From Lachnospiraceae bacterium (GTDB lineage: Bacteria; Bacillota; Clostridia; Lachnospirales; Lachnospiraceae), in contig JAQVHQ010000008.1 in NCBI GenBank assembly GCA_028696165.1, positions 1 through 64,000 of the forward strand: a stretch of 64,000 bases of DNA. The letters are read 5' to 3'. Below the pieces are notes generated by a model that made no database searches, was not told where the DNA came from, and saw only the letters and a program-made list of their open reading frames with translations. Positions within the stretch are counted from its first letter, which is position 1. Each line of letters begins with the position of its first letter. Below, piece by piece: positions 62,238 through 64,000 of this stretch. A program made the position numbers and the translations under genes.

Positions 62238-63506
62238 TTAATATTTACCGTATTTATCCAATGTCTCGAACATAGCATCCAAATTCTCTGGTTTACAGTT
62301 TTCAAGGGAACCATTAAAGTCGAATATATAACCACCACCTGGCATGCAGTCATCTAGGAGTCTCTTTGTCTGCTCTACGACATCTTCTTTCTTTCCAAAT
62401 TCCAACTGCGAGATTGACAGATTGCCGCATATGCAGGCAGTGCCGCCCAATATCCTTTTAGCTTCTTTCATATCTACAGTTTCAAAATGATATAATACTT
62501 TTCCCTTAGGGACATCGGTTAGTTGTTCAAGACGGCTGTTATAAGGGCCTTCTGTGTAAATATATGGAGTAACGCCCATATCAATTAATGCCATCATAAT
62601 CTTCTTAAGTGGTTTCCAATACAGGCGTTCATACTGCTCGGCACTCATAAATCCGTCCATTGCCTTATGAAGTGGGAAGAATACTCGCTTAACCGGCATA
62701 TCCACATAGCGGAAGTACTGCAGATTAGCGATTTGTTGATTAGCGAACATATCACAGGCCTGTTCAATATATTCCTGCATATCTTCATCAATCAGATCTT
62801 CAAAGATACCCATGGTACTTCTAAAGTAATCACCCAGGATGTCATATGGTGCTTCAGATATTCCGGTTATTAATCCAGGGAATCCCATCTCACCCAGCTT
62901 TTGCTGGTACATTTTGCCTGCAGCAGAAGCATCAGCATCTGCTTTGCCAATTTTGGCAAGCAATTCATAAGCTTCCTGCATGCCCGGACTGTAAAGCGAA
63001 GATAAAAGTCCTGTATTCAATACAACTGTAGGTGTCAGCTGAATATTTGCAAGATTTTTGAGTGATGGATATGCACGCGGTATGTATTTACGAAGCATAA
63101 ATCCGGTAAAATCATTAAGCAGTTCAGGATATTCTTCCTGTGTCATCATCTCACGTTCGATAACCTGATGAGAACTATAGTCAGAAACCATGGTGCCAGG
63201 TTTGCCAGGCCAGTCAATCATCTGGGAATCCGCCAGTTCATTAGCCAGTCCACTGGTAAAACCTGAGAAGAGATGGGTATCACACATAGGATGTTCTGCA
63301 TAGAATTTTAAAGCTGCTTCACCGGCCTGTTCATAATTATAATAGATATCCTTATAACTGGAACCGTGCGCACGCTGCATATAGGATGCAATAAATGGTG
63401 CAACAGGTACCCGGTCTGGTGTACCGAGAGCAATCGCTGTGTTAACACGATTTAATCTTTCGGAAAATTTTGACTGTGCTCCTTGATTTGTTGTACTTTC
63501 ACTCAT
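62238..63506 (-). CDS. Uroporphyrinogen-decarboxylase-family protein (methyltransferase-like), paralogue 2
   Basis: A 422-residue UroD-superfamily TIM barrel, larger than HemE (~350). The ends of the barrel are clear: TPYIYTEGPYNSRLEQL, ACICGNLSISQLEFG and PGGGYIFDFNGSLENCKPENL. It lacks HemE's N-terminal Arg clamp. In anaerobes this subgroup often acts on methylated compounds with corrinoid partners. GAAGGT before 63506 sets the start rather than 63527. It is divergent from a partial gene with a palindrome at its promoter. A link to the trimethylamine released by the lyase island is possible but unproven. Confidence 0.8.
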   Translation of the reverse strand: MSESTTNQGAQSKFSERLNRVNTAIALGTPDRVPVAPFIASYMQRAHGSSYKDIYYNYEQAGEAALKFYAEHPMCDTHLFSGFTSGLANELADSQMIDWPGKPGTMVSDYSSHQVIEREMMTQEEYPELLNDFTGFMLRKYIPRAYPSLKNLANIQLTPTVVLNTGLLSSLYSPGMQEAYELLAKIGKADADASAAGKMYQQKLGEMGFPGLITGISEAPYDILGDYFRSTMGIFEDLIDEDMQEYIEQACDMFANQQIANLQYFRYVDMPVKRVFFPLHKAMDGFMSAEQYERLYWKPLKKIMMALIDMGVTPYIYTEGPYNSRLEQLTDVPKGKVLYHFETVDMKEAKRILGGTACICGNLSISQLEFGKKEDVVEQTKRLLDDCMPGGGYIFDFNGSLENCKPENLDAMFETLDKYGKY

Positions 63507-63633
63507 AAAAATACCTTCTTTCCCCAATGTTTACGGTTTGTTAAATACATAAAACTAAATTTGAAATTCCGAAAATTCCATAACTCTTTTCTTAGTATAA
63601 GCGTTTTCTTTACCTTTGGACAGCCACCGTATG

Positions 63634-63669
63634 TTGTCTTTTTCGAGGGTTCATGCTACAATTTGTAGC
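63634..63669 (+). promoter_or_regulatory. Promoter with operator-like palindrome
   Basis: TTGTCT (63634-63639), a 17-nt spacer and TACAAT (63657-63662) preceded by TGC. GCTACAATTTGTAGC (63655-63669) is a perfect 7-bp dyad lying on the -10 box, a likely autoregulatory site for the gene that begins at 63682. Confidence 0.7.
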
Positions 63670-63681
63670 GGGGTGAAGTAT

Positions 63682-64000
63682 ATGAAAATAACAGCAGAAA
63701 TTTTATTCTATATATTATCAAAAAAGTACGATGTTAAAAGCGAAACTATTGGAAAAAAAGGAATTTTGCTCAAGGGTATTCGGATGTATCGTGTGGGGAC
63801 GGAGATAAAAGAGGGTATACTTTATGTGCTTGCGGAATCATTGATAAAAGATTTTTTTGCAGCAGAAGACAGAAGAAACCAGACTCTTTGCTTCCTTATT
63901 TGTGAAGACTGCAATATGAATATAGAGGAGAAGCAAGAAAATCATGCGCTATGGAAAAAACGAGTGTGTGAAAAAGAAGTGTCGGCAGTAGTGTCGGGAA
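63682..64000 (+). CDS. N-terminal part of an unidentified protein, possibly a PucR-type regulator (partial)
   Basis: An open frame runs from ATG 63682 to the window edge (106 codons), with GGGGTGAAG upstream. It begins MKITAEILFYILSKKYDVKS and looks like the sensory front of regulators of the PucR/CdaR type often found divergent from UroD-family genes. No DNA-binding domain is in view. The palindrome on its -10 box supports a regulator. The family call is weak. Confidence 0.5.
   Translation, partial: MKITAEILFYILSKKYDVKSETIGKKGILLKGIRMYRVGTEIKEGILYVLAESLIKDFFAAEDRRNQTLCFLICEDCNMNIEEKQENHALWKKRVCEKEVSAVVSG

Overview
The window looks like a chromosomal segment of a gut-type Clostridia, most likely Lachnospiraceae. 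The signs are low G+C, strong AGGAGG ribosome sites and a typical gene set: zinc-ribbon/YARHG proteins, DUF975, DUF1275 and DUF6320 proteins, a frameshifted prfB, a phosphoglycerate-mutase-type homoserine kinase beside hom and lysC, and several PD-(D/E)XK nuclease relics. The genus cannot be settled from sequence reading alone. Almost all genes lie on the + strand.

Layout. 0-6.4 kb: end of a probable histidine kinase, an Hpt protein, a MATE pump (-), a GreA-type factor, two tRNA-Gly genes, a VanY-type peptidase, a HAAS-type membrane protein and two flavoproteins. 6.5-12.2 kb: a structured leader, a PHP/esterase/acyltransferase-like/DUF6320 operon, a GH13 enzyme and a thioesterase. 12.3-17.7 kb: prfB with its programmed +1 frameshift, then ACT-hom-homoserine kinase-lysC. 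17.7-19.2 kb: a long hairpin element, a 53-bp tandem array and a dead nuclease gene. 19.3-25.9 kb: small membrane proteins, tex, then a molybdenum-related operon (ModA-like lipoprotein, XdhC, MoaC). 25.9-26.4 kb: a second giant hairpin and GT-rich repeats. 26.4-34.4 kb: a mutarotase, a GntR-ABC operon with a perfect palindromic operator, Nudix, hot-dog thioesterase, DUF1275, DUF218, Pr6Pr and TIM-barrel genes. 34.7-39.5 kb: a UroD-family/GPH-transporter pair, a third hairpin element, an octamer array and a PucR-type regulator. 39.6-43.9 kb: threonine aldolase, Xaa-Pro aminopeptidase and MATE. 44.0-61.4 kb: a catabolic island bounded by two paralogous YARHG proteins. 61.4-64 kb: a 58-bp repeat array, a second UroD-family gene (-) and a divergent partial gene.

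The most interesting locus is the island at 46.1-60.1 kb. It has a three-subunit molybdenum hydroxylase, three histidine-ammonia-lyase-fold enzymes that all lack the Ala-Ser-Gly triad needed for the MIO cofactor, a betaine/carnitine/choline-type transporter, a urocanate-hydratase homologue and a thiamine-diphosphate enzyme. An ammonia-lyase fold without MIO, together with a transporter for quaternary amines, points to elimination of trimethylamine from betaines such as ergothioneine rather than to histidine breakdown. The XdhC/MoaC/ModA-like operon 20 kb upstream could mature the molybdenum enzyme. The second notable discovery is a pair of intergenic elements (17.8 and 37.2 kb) with the same ~118-nt core. 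Their stems differ by compensating base changes, and each core is held in a long, unrelated inverted repeat. These elements, and a third large hairpin at 25.9 kb, sit inside zones where the + strand is enriched in G and T whatever the gene direction.
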